DNA of 12,034 nt from Saprospiraceae bacterium. GTDB lineage: Bacteria; Bacteroidota; Bacteroidia; Chitinophagales; Saprospiraceae. This document shows, one piece after another, positions 1 through 6,427 of the stretch. The notes below the pieces were generated by a model. It made no database searches, was not told where the DNA came from, and saw only the letters and a program-made list of their open reading frames with translations. Positions within the stretch are counted from its first letter, which is position 1. Each line of letters starts with the position of its first letter. Position numbers and translations under genes: made by a program. The stretch covers positions 1-12,034 of the forward strand of contig JALVCY010000309.1 in the NCBI GenBank assembly GCA_027009605.1, given 5' to 3'.

Positions 1-1
1 T

Positions 2-82
2 ATAGGGGCGTATCTTGGTAGGCTTTTTGTTCTCTTCGGATTAGTTGTTTTTTGGTGGATAAAAAGGCAGAAAAAATCCTAG
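2..82 (+). CDS. 3' end of an upstream gene, probable membrane-anchored C-terminus (partial)
   Basis: Reading from base 2, an open frame of 26 codons ends at TAG 80-82. It encodes a hydrophobic stretch (IGAYLGRLFVLFGLVVFWW) followed by a basic tail (IKRQKKS), which is typical of a last transmembrane helix with positive charges on the cytoplasmic side. The start and most of the gene lie outside the window, so the family cannot be named. The frame is short and could be chance, but the helix-plus-basic-tail pattern ending just before an AT-rich intergenic region supports a real gene end. Confidence 0.45.
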   Translation: MGAYLGRLFVLFGLVVFWWIKRQKKS

Positions 83-150
83 TGTGACAGGGTTGTTGGG
101 GGTGAAGAATGTAATATATATTTTAATAAAAGCTAATATTTAATCTACCC

Positions 151-180
151 AAAAAAAAAGTAAAAAAAAAGTAAAAAAAG
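151..180 (+). promoter_or_regulatory. Three phased A-tracts upstream of a promoter
   Basis: Runs of 9, 9 and 7 A (151-159, 162-170, 173-179) are separated by GT, giving an 11-bp period close to one helical turn. They end directly before the predicted -33 element at 182-185. Phased A-tracts bend DNA and, in this position, can act like an UP element for RNA polymerase or as a site for a nucleoid protein. The tracts are seen in the sequence; the role is inferred. Confidence 0.6.
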
Positions 181-181
181 T

Positions 182-212
182 TTTGTTAAATAAAAAAATG
201 CTTCTATCTTTA
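182..212 (+). promoter_or_regulatory. Predicted Bacteroidota sigma-A promoter for the 501-1100 gene
   Basis: TTTG at 182-185, a 19-nt spacer and TATCTTTA at 205-212 fit the Bacteroidota promoter pattern (TTTG about 19-21 nt before TAnnTTTG), with one mismatch at the last base of the -7 element. Transcription would begin near 217-220. The next sizeable gene starts at 501, so the transcript would carry a leader of about 280 nt. Confidence 0.55.
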
Positions 213-500
213 CGGCATGGGAACAAGGGATTTATAGATTAGTATTTCCTTCAATACTAAATTGAGTTCTTGTTTCGTTTCCTGCTCCAATTAATTTCTT
301 TTAAATGGTGCGCTTTTTGGATATTCCCTCTGTATCCTAAAAAGCAAAGATTATCCTTTTTTAAGGATGCTATTAAACATTTTAGGGACACTACTACCAC
401 TATCTATGACAAGCCCTTACTTGTCGTAACTGAACATTTCCATTTCTTTTTTTCAGAAATTGTGTGACACAATTGTGTCCACGCATTGCGTACCCCCTAA
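213..500 (+). other. Long untranslated leader with a hairpin near its 5' end
   Basis: This stretch lies between the predicted start of transcription and the gene at 501. It contains a perfect 8-bp stem, TTAGTATT at 239-246 and AATACTAA at 253-260, with a 6-nt loop; it is not followed by a U-run, so it is not an obvious terminator. Further down are the stacked dyads at 458-491. An open frame from a TTG at 270 to a TGA at 465-467 and a 20-codon ATG frame from 367 both cross it, but neither has a recognisable protein character. No known riboswitch class could be recognised by eye. Confidence 0.4.
458..491. promoter_or_regulatory. Stacked palindromes upstream of the 501 start codon, operator-like
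   Basis: Three perfect dyads overlap or abut. AATTGTGTGACACAATT covers 458-474 (8-bp arms around a G). GACACAATTGTGTC covers 466-479. ACGCATTGCGT covers 481-491 (5-bp arms around a T). They end 9 nt before the ATG. Such nested dyads suit a dimeric DNA-binding regulator, or alternating hairpins in the mRNA leader. The TGTG/CACA half-sites loosely recall CRP/FNR-type operators, but no regulator can be assigned. Confidence 0.5.
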
Positions 501-1100
501 ATGCTAAAGCAAATGTTTAAAAAAGTTGTTGCCTTTCTTGTTTTTGTTCTTGTGTTTTCAGTTAGTCTGAATGCACAGAAAAGTGTTGATGCCTCCTTGG
601 CAAAGTGTTATGGTACTAGGTATCATGATTTGGGAAATAACCCAATCGTTACCTTAGATGTGTTTGAGAAGTTTGAAGGAAAACTTCTAGAAAGTGGAAT
701 GCTCCAAGATAAGAGTCAAGAGTCTTACACTATGTTGATGGCCAATGTGTTGAATGATGATATTGAGATTCCTGTTTCTTTGTGGGATTTGGATGAACCT
801 GAGCTTTCTATGCTCTCTATGCCTTCTAATTTGCAGACTGCAATGCTTTGCTTTGATGATGCCTTTGAAGATAATGTTGGAAAATTGGATGGGACTTCGT
901 CCGTTATAGCCATGTCTCCTTTTGTGAAAAAACTCATAAGTGACTATAATCTTGGTAATAAATCAACAAATATCCGTTTGGTTAGAGCTATCAGTGAAGA
1001 AGATTTTTCTAAGATGGTCTATAAAGCACCTGTTTTGACCTTATTGCATATTATTGCTTCTTATAAGGAAGAAATGAATCAGTTAACTAGTAATTACTAG
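501..1100 (+). CDS. Secreted protein of unknown function, 199 aa
   Basis: I do not recognise the family. The N-terminus is a clear Sec signal peptide: basic MLKQMFKK, a hydrophobic core at residues 9-21, and a probable cleavage site after LNAQ (residues 23-26), which leaves a mature protein of about 173 residues. The mature part is acidic and mixed alpha/beta in character, with only two cysteines (36 and 117), no further membrane helix and no lipobox, so a periplasmic or exported protein is likely. An alternative start at Met5 (base 513) would also keep the signal peptide. The gene stands alone, with its own promoter far upstream and a strong terminator at 1136-1172. By eye it is about 38% GC against roughly 43-45% in the sphingolipid genes, which could mean a different origin. 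Confidence 0.8.
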   Translation: MLKQMFKKVVAFLVFVLVFSVSLNAQKSVDASLAKCYGTRYHDLGNNPIVTLDVFEKFEGKLLESGMLQDKSQESYTMLMANVLNDDIEIPVSLWDLDEPELSMLSMPSNLQTAMLCFDDAFEDNVGKLDGTSSVIAMSPFVKKLISDYNLGNKSTNIRLVRAISEEDFSKMVYKAPVLTLLHIIASYKEEMNQLTSNY

Positions 1101-1135
1101 CTTGATGGAGTGCTGAATATAGCGCATATTATGGT

Positions 1136-1172
1136 AAAAAAAAGGATACTGTTGCAGTATCCTTTTTTTTTT
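1136..1172. terminator. Strong rho-independent terminator, probably bidirectional
   Basis: GGATACTG (1144-1151), loop TTG, then CAGTATCC (1155-1162) form a perfect 8-bp stem. An A-run (1136-1143) before it and a run of 10 T (1163-1172) after it extend the pairing and provide a U-tract on either strand. It closes the gene at 501-1100. The T-run touches the left end of the MITE-like element at 1173. Confidence 0.9.
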
Positions 1173-1335
1173 GTAACTGTTTAGGTGCTCCCTATTTTAA
1201 GGCAAAAAATAGGCATTTTTGTGTATGTTGACCTAGGGACGCACGGCCGTGCGTCCCTACGTGAGAAAATTTTAGCAAAAACAGGCGCAAAAAGGCCATT
1301 TTCTGACCAAAAATAGTGGATACCTAAATAGTTAC
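1173..1335 (+). mobile_element. MITE-like non-coding element, copy 1 (163 bp)
   Basis: The ends are GTAACTGTTTAGGT (1173-1186) and ACCTAAATAGTTAC (1322-1335), inverted repeats of each other with one mismatch, and looser inverted similarity continues for about 48 bp inward. The same element occurs in reverse orientation at 6640-6802, also 163 bp, with both arms about 95% identical. It encodes no plausible protein, as expected of a miniature element moved in trans by a transposase elsewhere. T-runs flank it on both sides (1163-1172 and 1336-1344), consistent with a homopolymeric target duplication. The centre (1232-1259) differs completely from that of copy 2. Confidence 0.8.
1234..1259. repeat. 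Perfect 26-bp GC-rich palindrome in the centre of MITE copy 1
   Basis: TAGGGACGCACGG (1234-1246) is followed immediately by its exact reverse complement (1247-1259). It is far more GC-rich than the surrounding element and replaces the central module seen in the other copy, so it looks like a separate REP-type palindrome nested in the MITE. Confidence 0.85.
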
Positions 1336-1390
1336 TTTTTTTTTGCTTTTGACCCAATAATGATAAAATACGGCTCCTATGCATGATTTG

Positions 1391-1410
1391 CCGGCCTATT
1401 TTTCAGCCGG
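1391..1410. promoter_or_regulatory. Small dyad just upstream of the spt promoter
   Basis: CCGGC (1391-1395) and GCCGG (1406-1410) are inverted repeats with a 10-nt spacer, ending 14 nt before the -7 element at 1425. This is where a regulator or the -33 region would sit. It could also be a weak hairpin; the T-rich stretch after it is interrupted, so a terminator role is less likely. Confidence 0.35.
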
Positions 1411-1424
1411 TATTATTATTTTCT

Positions 1425-1432
1425 TACCTTTG
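1425..1432 (+). promoter_or_regulatory. Predicted -7 element for the sphingolipid operon
   Basis: TACCTTTG matches the Bacteroidota -7 consensus TAnnTTTG exactly and lies 63 nt before the spt ATG. No clear TTTG -33 element is found at the usual 19-21 nt spacing (the region reads TTTTTC), so the promoter may be weak or need an activator. The same octamer precedes the gene at 6839. Confidence 0.5.
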
Positions 1433-1495
1433 CCCTACTAATACACAGATTATCAGGCTTGTGCGCCTATATGCAATGAAACAAAAAATGGAACT

Positions 1496-2674
1496 ATGTT
1501 AAGAGATAAAGTCAAAGATTATAAAGCTCCTGAAGCTCTACAAAAAGTAGGGCTTTATAATTTTTTTCGGGTGATTGATTCCGAGCAAGATGCTGTAGTG
1601 AAAATGAACGGTAAGGATGTGATTATGCTTGGTTCCAATAGTTATTTGGGTTTGACTAACCATCCTAAGCTAAAAGCGGCTGCCAAAAAGGCCATTGATA
1701 AGTATGGAACCGGTACAGCCGGCTCCAGATTGCTCAACGGCACTTTGGATTTGCATGTGGCTTTAGAGCAGCGAATTGCCCAATTTATGAATAAAGAAGC
1801 CGCTTTGGTGTTTAGTTCCGGTTATCAAGTAAATTTGGGCGTGCTTTCTTCTTTGATGGGGCGCACAGATCATATCATCTTGGATGAATACGACCATGCT
1901 TGCATTTATGATGGCGCTCGTTTGGCTTTCGCAAAAGTGAGAAAATTCAACCATAATGATATGGAAGACCTGGAAGCCACTCTTCAAAAACTGCCCGATA
2001 CCGGCAATAAACTTATCGTGGTGGATGGGGTGTTTAGTATGGAAGGCGATATTGCCAAATTGCCCCAAATCGTAGCTTTGGCTAAAAAATATGGTGCCAG
2101 CATAATGGTGGATGATGCGCATGGATTAGGTGTCTTGGGCAACGGCGGGCGCGGCACTGCCGATTATTTTGGGCTCAATGATGAAGTAGAATTGATTATG
2201 GGGACATTTAGCAAGTCCTTTGCGACCGTAGGTGGCTTTATTGCCGGAAGTGCCGAGATGATTAGCTATCTTAAGCATCTTTCCCGGTCTTTGATATTTA
2301 GCGCAAGCATCTCACCTGCCAATGCCGCTAGTGCTTTTGCTGCCATTGACCTAGTAGATGAAGAGCCGGAACGGATTGATAAGGTCTGGGAGAATACTCG
2401 CTATGCCAAGAAAAAATTGATAGATGCCGGTTTTAATACGGGACATTCTGAGACACCGATTATTCCGGTCTTTATCGGCGATGAAACGAAGACTTACCGG
2501 CTGACCAGCAAATTGCTGGAACAAGGGGTCTTTGTCAATCAAGTGGTCAGCCCGGCGGTACCTAAAGGTCAGGAATTATTGAGACTTTCGTTGATGGCGA
2601 CCCATACTAAAGCGCATATCGACCAAGGCATTGATAAGCTCATCGCATTGGCTAAGCAGTTGGAAATCATATAG
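1496..2674 (+). CDS. spt: Serine palmitoyltransferase-like alpha-oxoamine synthase, 392 aa
   Basis: This is a PLP-dependent fold-type I enzyme of the alpha-oxoamine synthase family, expected to condense L-serine (or a related amino acid) with a fatty acyl-CoA to give a 3-keto long-chain base, the first step of sphingolipid synthesis. The length is normal for a soluble bacterial homodimeric enzyme. Visible features are the glycine-rich GTGTAGSRLLNG (71-82), His134 in DHACIYDG (cofactor-stacking His), Asp206 and His209 in VDDAHGLG, and the PLP lysine Lys240 in GTFSKSFATVGGF. The family also contains 2-amino-3-ketobutyrate ligase (Kbl) and BioF, which are hard to separate by motif. The choice rests on the neighbours: no threonine or biotin genes, but ceramide synthase-like and CerR-like genes directly downstream. 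It is the first gene of the operon, starting at the ATG after an A-rich leader. Confidence 0.85.
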   Translation: MLRDKVKDYKAPEALQKVGLYNFFRVIDSEQDAVVKMNGKDVIMLGSNSYLGLTNHPKLKAAAKKAIDKYGTGTAGSRLLNGTLDLHVALEQRIAQFMNKEAALVFSSGYQVNLGVLSSLMGRTDHIILDEYDHACIYDGARLAFAKVRKFNHNDMEDLEATLQKLPDTGNKLIVVDGVFSMEGDIAKLPQIVALAKKYGASIMVDDAHGLGVLGNGGRGTADYFGLNDEVELIMGTFSKSFATVGGFIAGSAEMISYLKHLSRSLIFSASISPANAASAFAAIDLVDEEPERIDKVWENTRYAKKKLIDAGFNTGHSETPIIPVFIGDETKTYRLTSKLLEQGVFVNQVVSPAVPKGQELLRLSLMATHTKAHIDQGIDKLIALAKQLEII

Positions 2675-2687
2675 TTATTAACGAAAT

Positions 2688-3818
2688 ATGAAGAAAATCG
2701 ACATCAAGAAAGTGGAAACGAAGAAAGACCTTAAAGCTTTTATCAACTTTCCGCACCGGCTTTACAAAGGAGACCCCAACTACGTGCCTATGCTCCAAAT
2801 GGCTGTGAAGGAGCTCCTTTCGGAAAAGAAAAACCCTTTTTTTGAGCATTCATCCGTGGCACATTTTTTAGCCTATAAGGATGGCCAACCGGCCGGTCGT
2901 ATCACTGCTATCCGCAATAATAACTATAATAAATACTATCAATCTAATGCCGGTTTCTTTGGCTTTTATGATGTGATAGATGATTATGAAGTCTCCAAAG
3001 CCCTTTTTGATACGGCCAAAGACTGGAATTTGAAGCATGGTTTTACGGCGATGATTGGCCCCGCCAATTTTTCGACGAATGACACGGCCGGATTGTTAGT
3101 CGAAGGCTTTGACCGGCCGCCCATCGTAGAAATGACCTACAACAAACCCTATTATCACGACCACATCAAACGATACGGATTCGAGAAAGAATTGGACTTG
3201 TATGCCTATATGATTTACACCAAGGATGTGTCAGATAAGTCTGTTCGATTGGCTAATGCCATTAAAGAGCGGCTCAAACGCAAGGGAATTACCTTCCGGA
3301 ATGTAGAGATGAAGAAATTCAAGTCCGAAGTGGCCAAAATCAAAGAAGTCTATAATTCTGCTTGGAGCAAAAACGACGGATTTATTCCGGTAACGGATAA
3401 AGAATTTGACTTCTTGGCCGAAGGCTTAAAAATGGTCGTTGACCCGGAATATGTGCTTTTGGCCGAGCATGAAGGCAAAATGGTGGGATTTGCACTTACC
3501 ATACCGAATATCAATGAAATAATCATTAATTTTAAGGATGGCAAGCTCTTTCCGTTTAACATAATCAAGTTGTTGACCCAAAAGAAAAAGACCAAATACG
3601 TTCGGATCATTACTTTAGGCGTAATTGATGGTTATCGAAAGATGGGTATAGAAGCCGTATTTTTTGCCAATATTATCGAAGCTGCCCGTCGAAACAACAT
3701 TATCGGCGGCGAAGCTTCTTGGATACTCGAAAAGAATGAAATGATGGTGGCTGCTGCCGAAAAATTGAATGGAGTCCGCTACAAAACCTATCGCTTATTT
3801 ACCAAAGATATCGGCTAA
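2688..3818 (+). CDS. bcerS: GNAT-fold acyltransferase, probable bacterial ceramide synthase, 376 aa
   Basis: This large GNAT-superfamily protein resembles the family shown in Caulobacter to acylate the sphingoid base (bCerS, unrelated to eukaryotic ceramide synthases). The N-terminal region has the pattern FINFPHRLYKGDPNYVPML (18-36), followed by FFEHSSVAHFLAYKDGQPAG (51-70), as I recall for that family. A GNAT-like core follows, and the second half shows RIITLGVIDGYRKMGIEAV (308-326), which resembles the acyl-CoA pyrophosphate-binding loop of GNAT enzymes. No membrane segment is evident, so it is cytosolic or peripheral. It starts 13 nt after spt, and its stop is 3 nt before the PAP2 gene, so the genes are co-transcribed. 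Without the operon it would be called only a GNAT-like protein; the substrate is inferred. Confidence 0.7.
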   Translation: MKKIDIKKVETKKDLKAFINFPHRLYKGDPNYVPMLQMAVKELLSEKKNPFFEHSSVAHFLAYKDGQPAGRITAIRNNNYNKYYQSNAGFFGFYDVIDDYEVSKALFDTAKDWNLKHGFTAMIGPANFSTNDTAGLLVEGFDRPPIVEMTYNKPYYHDHIKRYGFEKELDLYAYMIYTKDVSDKSVRLANAIKERLKRKGITFRNVEMKKFKSEVAKIKEVYNSAWSKNDGFIPVTDKEFDFLAEGLKMVVDPEYVLLAEHEGKMVGFALTIPNINEIIINFKDGKLFPFNIIKLLTQKKKTKYVRIITLGVIDGYRKMGIEAVFFANIIEAARRNNIIGGEASWILEKNEMMVAAAEKLNGVRYKTYRLFTKDIG

Positions 3819-3821
3819 TTA

Positions 3822-4727
3822 ATGAAATGGTCAAAGTCGCTTAGTGCAGTGGACATCATCAATGCTCTTTTTTGGTTGGTGATGGTGATTTTTTACCTTT
3901 TGACTTATGAGCAATCTTCTTTTAAGCGGGAAGGGCTGTATTTGTTGGGTGGTTTGGGCTTGTTTATGGTCTTGGTGATTGGCGTGCGTTCCCGGCCAAC
4001 CAATTCTGTATTTGCCAAGGTTTTATTGACGCTTTATCCGGCGATATTCTTGATTTTTGTCTTTGATAGTTTACACATGGTATTGCCCTATATCAATCCG
4101 AATGTCTATGATGAAGCCTTGGCTAATGCGGATTTTCGATTGTTGGGAGTCCATCCAACCGTTTGGATTGAAAGGATGATTCATCCCTATTTGACAGAAT
4201 TCATGTATTATCTGTATCTATTTTATTTTCCGATGCCGCTGATACTGTTGGGTTATTTGTACAAACAGAAGCAATTCAAGGCATTGGATCATACTATTTT
4301 GTTTTATTTTACGGTGTATTATGGTTCCTATTTGCTTTATTTCTTAGTGCCGGCCTTGGGGCCCAAATCCTATAAGCCGTTGGTGGAGTTGCAAAAAGTA
4401 CCGCTGGAAGGGTTATATTTTACAGATTTAATCCGCAACACCATCAATTCATTGGAGCATAATAAATTTGATGCCTTTCCTAGTTTGCATGCGGCTATAT
4501 CTTTGACGACATTGATAGCTGTTGCCAAATACCGGCGCAAATGGCTTGTCTTTTTTGTACCGGTGGTCATAGGGATTTTTATTTCGTTGATTTATTGTCG
4601 GTACCATTATTTTGTGGATATTATCGGTGGTGTGGTTTGGACTTTGATTAGTTATGGGTTAGTGGAGTGGTTTGCAGGCTCCAAATGGAGTCGCCGATGG
4701 GTCCCATTTTATGAAGAAAAACCTTAG
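3822..4727 (+). CDS. PAP2/Aur1-like membrane phosphotransferase or phosphatase, 301 aa
   Basis: This is a polytopic membrane protein with roughly six to eight hydrophobic segments (about 12-30, 37-56, 66-86, 123-146, 156-178, 241-260, 265-283). It carries the later two PAP2 catalytic motifs: FPSLHAA (219-225, His223) and CRYHYFVDIIGG (259-270, with Arg260, His262 and Asp266). The first classical motif (KxxxxxxRP) is not evident; instead VPALGPKSY (176-184) stands there, as in the Aur1/inositolphosphotransferase-like branch. In that branch members move a phospho-headgroup from a phospholipid to ceramide. Between a ceramide synthase and a ceramide reductase gene, the best guess is a ceramide headgroup transferase (for example phosphoinositol or phosphoethanolamine). 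A lipid phosphatase remains possible. The ATG follows the bcerS stop by 3 nt. Confidence 0.75.
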   Translation: MKWSKSLSAVDIINALFWLVMVIFYLLTYEQSSFKREGLYLLGGLGLFMVLVIGVRSRPTNSVFAKVLLTLYPAIFLIFVFDSLHMVLPYINPNVYDEALANADFRLLGVHPTVWIERMIHPYLTEFMYYLYLFYFPMPLILLGYLYKQKQFKALDHTILFYFTVYYGSYLLYFLVPALGPKSYKPLVELQKVPLEGLYFTDLIRNTINSLEHNKFDAFPSLHAAISLTTLIAVAKYRRKWLVFFVPVVIGIFISLIYCRYHYFVDIIGGVVWTLISYGLVEWFAGSKWSRRWVPFYEEKP

Positions 4728-4731
4728 CATC

Positions 4732-5424
4732 ATGAAGGCTACTTTTGATTTTTCCCGAAAGGACATACCGTACTATATTATTTTGTTGAGTGCGCCGGTG
4801 TTGCTGACCATTTATCGGTATCATGGCTATCCGGGGACATTTAATTTGTGGAGTGATTTTGGATGGCCGGTCGATCAGGCAGTGGCTGTAACACAATTTT
4901 TTATATTCTTTATCTTGGTTTTGGTGATACCGGTTCTGTATATTCTTTTGGGGACGGATAAGCGGATGCGTGATTTTGGCGTAAGCTTAGGAGATTATAG
5001 ATTCGGGCTGAAGTTATTGGGGCTTATTCCGTTGGTGATCCTTCCGGTCATCTACTTTGCAGCCAAAATGCCGGATGTACGCTCCGAGTATCCACTTGCC
5101 AAAAGTCTTTTGACTGACCAAAGCCATTTGTTGGGGTATGAGTTGGCTTATGTGTTGCTGTATTATATTGCGTGGGAATTTTTCTTTCGGGGATTTATCT
5201 TGTTTGGCTTAAAAGAAAAATATGGAGCAGTGGCGGCGATATTGATTCAGACCATCTCCTCCTGTTTGGTGCATATTGATAAGCCGGAAGGCGAAATCAT
5301 CGGCTCTATCATCGTGGGTATCTTGTTTGGGATGATAGCCTTGCGCACACGTTCTATTTGGTATGTGGTGATTTTGCATGCCTCTATCGGGGTTTTGACT
5401 GATTTGTTTATTATTTATGGCTAA
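4732..5424 (+). CDS. CPBP-family (CAAX protease/bacteriocin-processing) membrane protein, 230 aa
   Basis: This integral membrane protein has about six to seven hydrophobic segments and the Abi/CPBP architecture. The first motif is AWEFFFRG (147-154), giving Glu149 and Arg153; Trp148 replaces the first Glu of the usual EExxxR. A putative second-motif His is His181 (SSCLVHID). The third motif is HASIG (216-220), where the usual Asn of HxxxN is Gly. A zinc site is therefore uncertain, and the protein may be a non-peptidase member or an orphan variant. I chose the ATG at 4732, 4 nt after the PAP2 stop, which matches the tight spacing of the operon. In-frame ATG 4711 and TTG 4672 would overlap the PAP2 gene. 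Its role in lipid synthesis is unknown. Confidence 0.7.
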   Translation: MKATFDFSRKDIPYYIILLSAPVLLTIYRYHGYPGTFNLWSDFGWPVDQAVAVTQFFIFFILVLVIPVLYILLGTDKRMRDFGVSLGDYRFGLKLLGLIPLVILPVIYFAAKMPDVRSEYPLAKSLLTDQSHLLGYELAYVLLYYIAWEFFFRGFILFGLKEKYGAVAAILIQTISSCLVHIDKPEGEIIGSIIVGILFGMIALRTRSIWYVVILHASIGVLTDLFIIYG

Positions 5425-5436
5425 AAAACGGACACC

Positions 5437-6417
5437 ATGAAAAAGGTATTAGTGACCGGCGCAAACGGATTTATAGGGAGCAATTTGGTCAAAAGACTGA
5501 TTGCAGAAGGCTATATTGTTCATAGTTTGGTTCGGAAAACATCTGATTTGACCTTTTTGCAAGGTCAAAATACGGTATTGTTTTATGGTGATATCAATGA
5601 TGCTGCATCCTTGAAAGCGCCCTTAGAAGGGGTGGACTTGGTATATCATTTAGCCGGTTTGGCGGCTGATTGGGGGGCTTACGCAAAATTTGAAAAGGTG
5701 AATTTGGAAGGGACTCAAACCGTCGTCCAAGCAGCCGAAAGGGCAGGTGTTAAGAAGTTGGTGTATATCAGTACGGTTGCTTTTCATGGTTTTGGACAAA
5801 CGAATATGACGGAGGATATGCCCCCCGGAAAGCATTTGATCCCGTATGCACAGACCAAGTACCTTGCGGAAAAATGGGTCTTGGATTTTGGCCAAAAATC
5901 TAAAATGGCGGTAACTGCTGTCCGCCCGGGCAATGTCTATGGCGAAAATGACCGTACCTTCATGGCCAAATACATCGAAGCCCTGGAATCCGGCAAATTC
6001 TCCCAAATTGGGAAAGGAAAAAGCAAGACCTGCCCTGTATTTGTTGATAATTTGGTGGACATCCTTTACTTAGTGGGGCATGATGACCGAGCCAACGGAG
6101 AAGCCTTCTTGGCGACGGATGGTTTGGATATTACTTGGCAGCAATTTAATACCGAATTGGCGCAAGCCCTAGGCATTCCTCTGCCCAAGACTTCTATGCC
6201 TTTTGGTTTTGCTTTGGTTGTGGCTAAGATTTATTATGGCATCCATCGGCTTCTAGGTTTAAAATCGGAACCTTTTTTGACCCCTTATCGCATCCGTAAT
6301 GGAGGCTTGGATTATCACTTTAGCATAGAGAAGTTGAAGAGATATTTTGACTATCAACCTAAGATAGGCCTTAAGGAAGGTTTAAAAAGAACGGTGGCTT
6401 GGTATCGCAATCGGTAA
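5437..6417 (+). CDS. cerR: NAD-dependent epimerase/dehydratase-type ceramide reductase, 326 aa
   Basis: This is an extended short-chain dehydrogenase. The Rossmann dinucleotide motif VTGANGFIGSNL (6-17) opens the protein; the catalytic Ser112-Thr113 (YISTVAFHG) and Tyr137xxxLys141 (PYAQTKYLAEKW) are intact; and RPGNVYGEND (163-172) is the typical substrate-side loop of the family. In Caulobacter and Bacteroides a member of this family (CerR) reduces the 3-keto group during ceramide formation. As the last gene of the spt-bcerS operon, 12 nt after the CPBP gene, it is best read as that reductase. By sequence alone it could also be a sugar-nucleotide epimerase or a 3-beta-hydroxysteroid dehydrogenase-like enzyme. 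There is no signal peptide, so it is cytosolic or membrane-associated. No hairpin terminator follows directly. Confidence 0.75.
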   Translation: MKKVLVTGANGFIGSNLVKRLIAEGYIVHSLVRKTSDLTFLQGQNTVLFYGDINDAASLKAPLEGVDLVYHLAGLAADWGAYAKFEKVNLEGTQTVVQAAERAGVKKLVYISTVAFHGFGQTNMTEDMPPGKHLIPYAQTKYLAEKWVLDFGQKSKMAVTAVRPGNVYGENDRTFMAKYIEALESGKFSQIGKGKSKTCPVFVDNLVDILYLVGHDDRANGEAFLATDGLDITWQQFNTELAQALGIPLPKTSMPFGFALVVAKIYYGIHRLLGLKSEPFLTPYRIRNGGLDYHFSIEKLKRYFDYQPKIGLKEGLKRTVAWYRNR

Positions 6418-6427
6418 TTGATGTCAG

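Noticed and set aside
270..467. 65-codon open frame in the leader, starting at TTG
   Set aside because: Phe-rich composition without domain character, a weak start codon, and overlap with the dyads; more likely chance in AT-rich DNA.
1181..1384. Minus-strand frame of 67 codons
   Set aside because: It is a translation of the MITE and its flank; similar residues appear at 6760 only because that is the other MITE copy.
1763..2122. 119-codon antisense frame within spt
   Set aside because: The + strand frame carries all catalytic motifs; the antisense product has no recognisable features.
1496..2674. Identification as 2-amino-3-ketobutyrate CoA ligase or BioF
   Set aside because: Motifs are shared across the family, but no threonine or biotin genes are near, and ceramide genes are.
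4672..4731. Upstream TTG (4672) or ATG (4711) starts for the CPBP gene
   Set aside because: Both overlap the PAP2 gene and add a hydrophilic tail; ATG 4732 fits the operon spacing. Not excluded outright for 4711.
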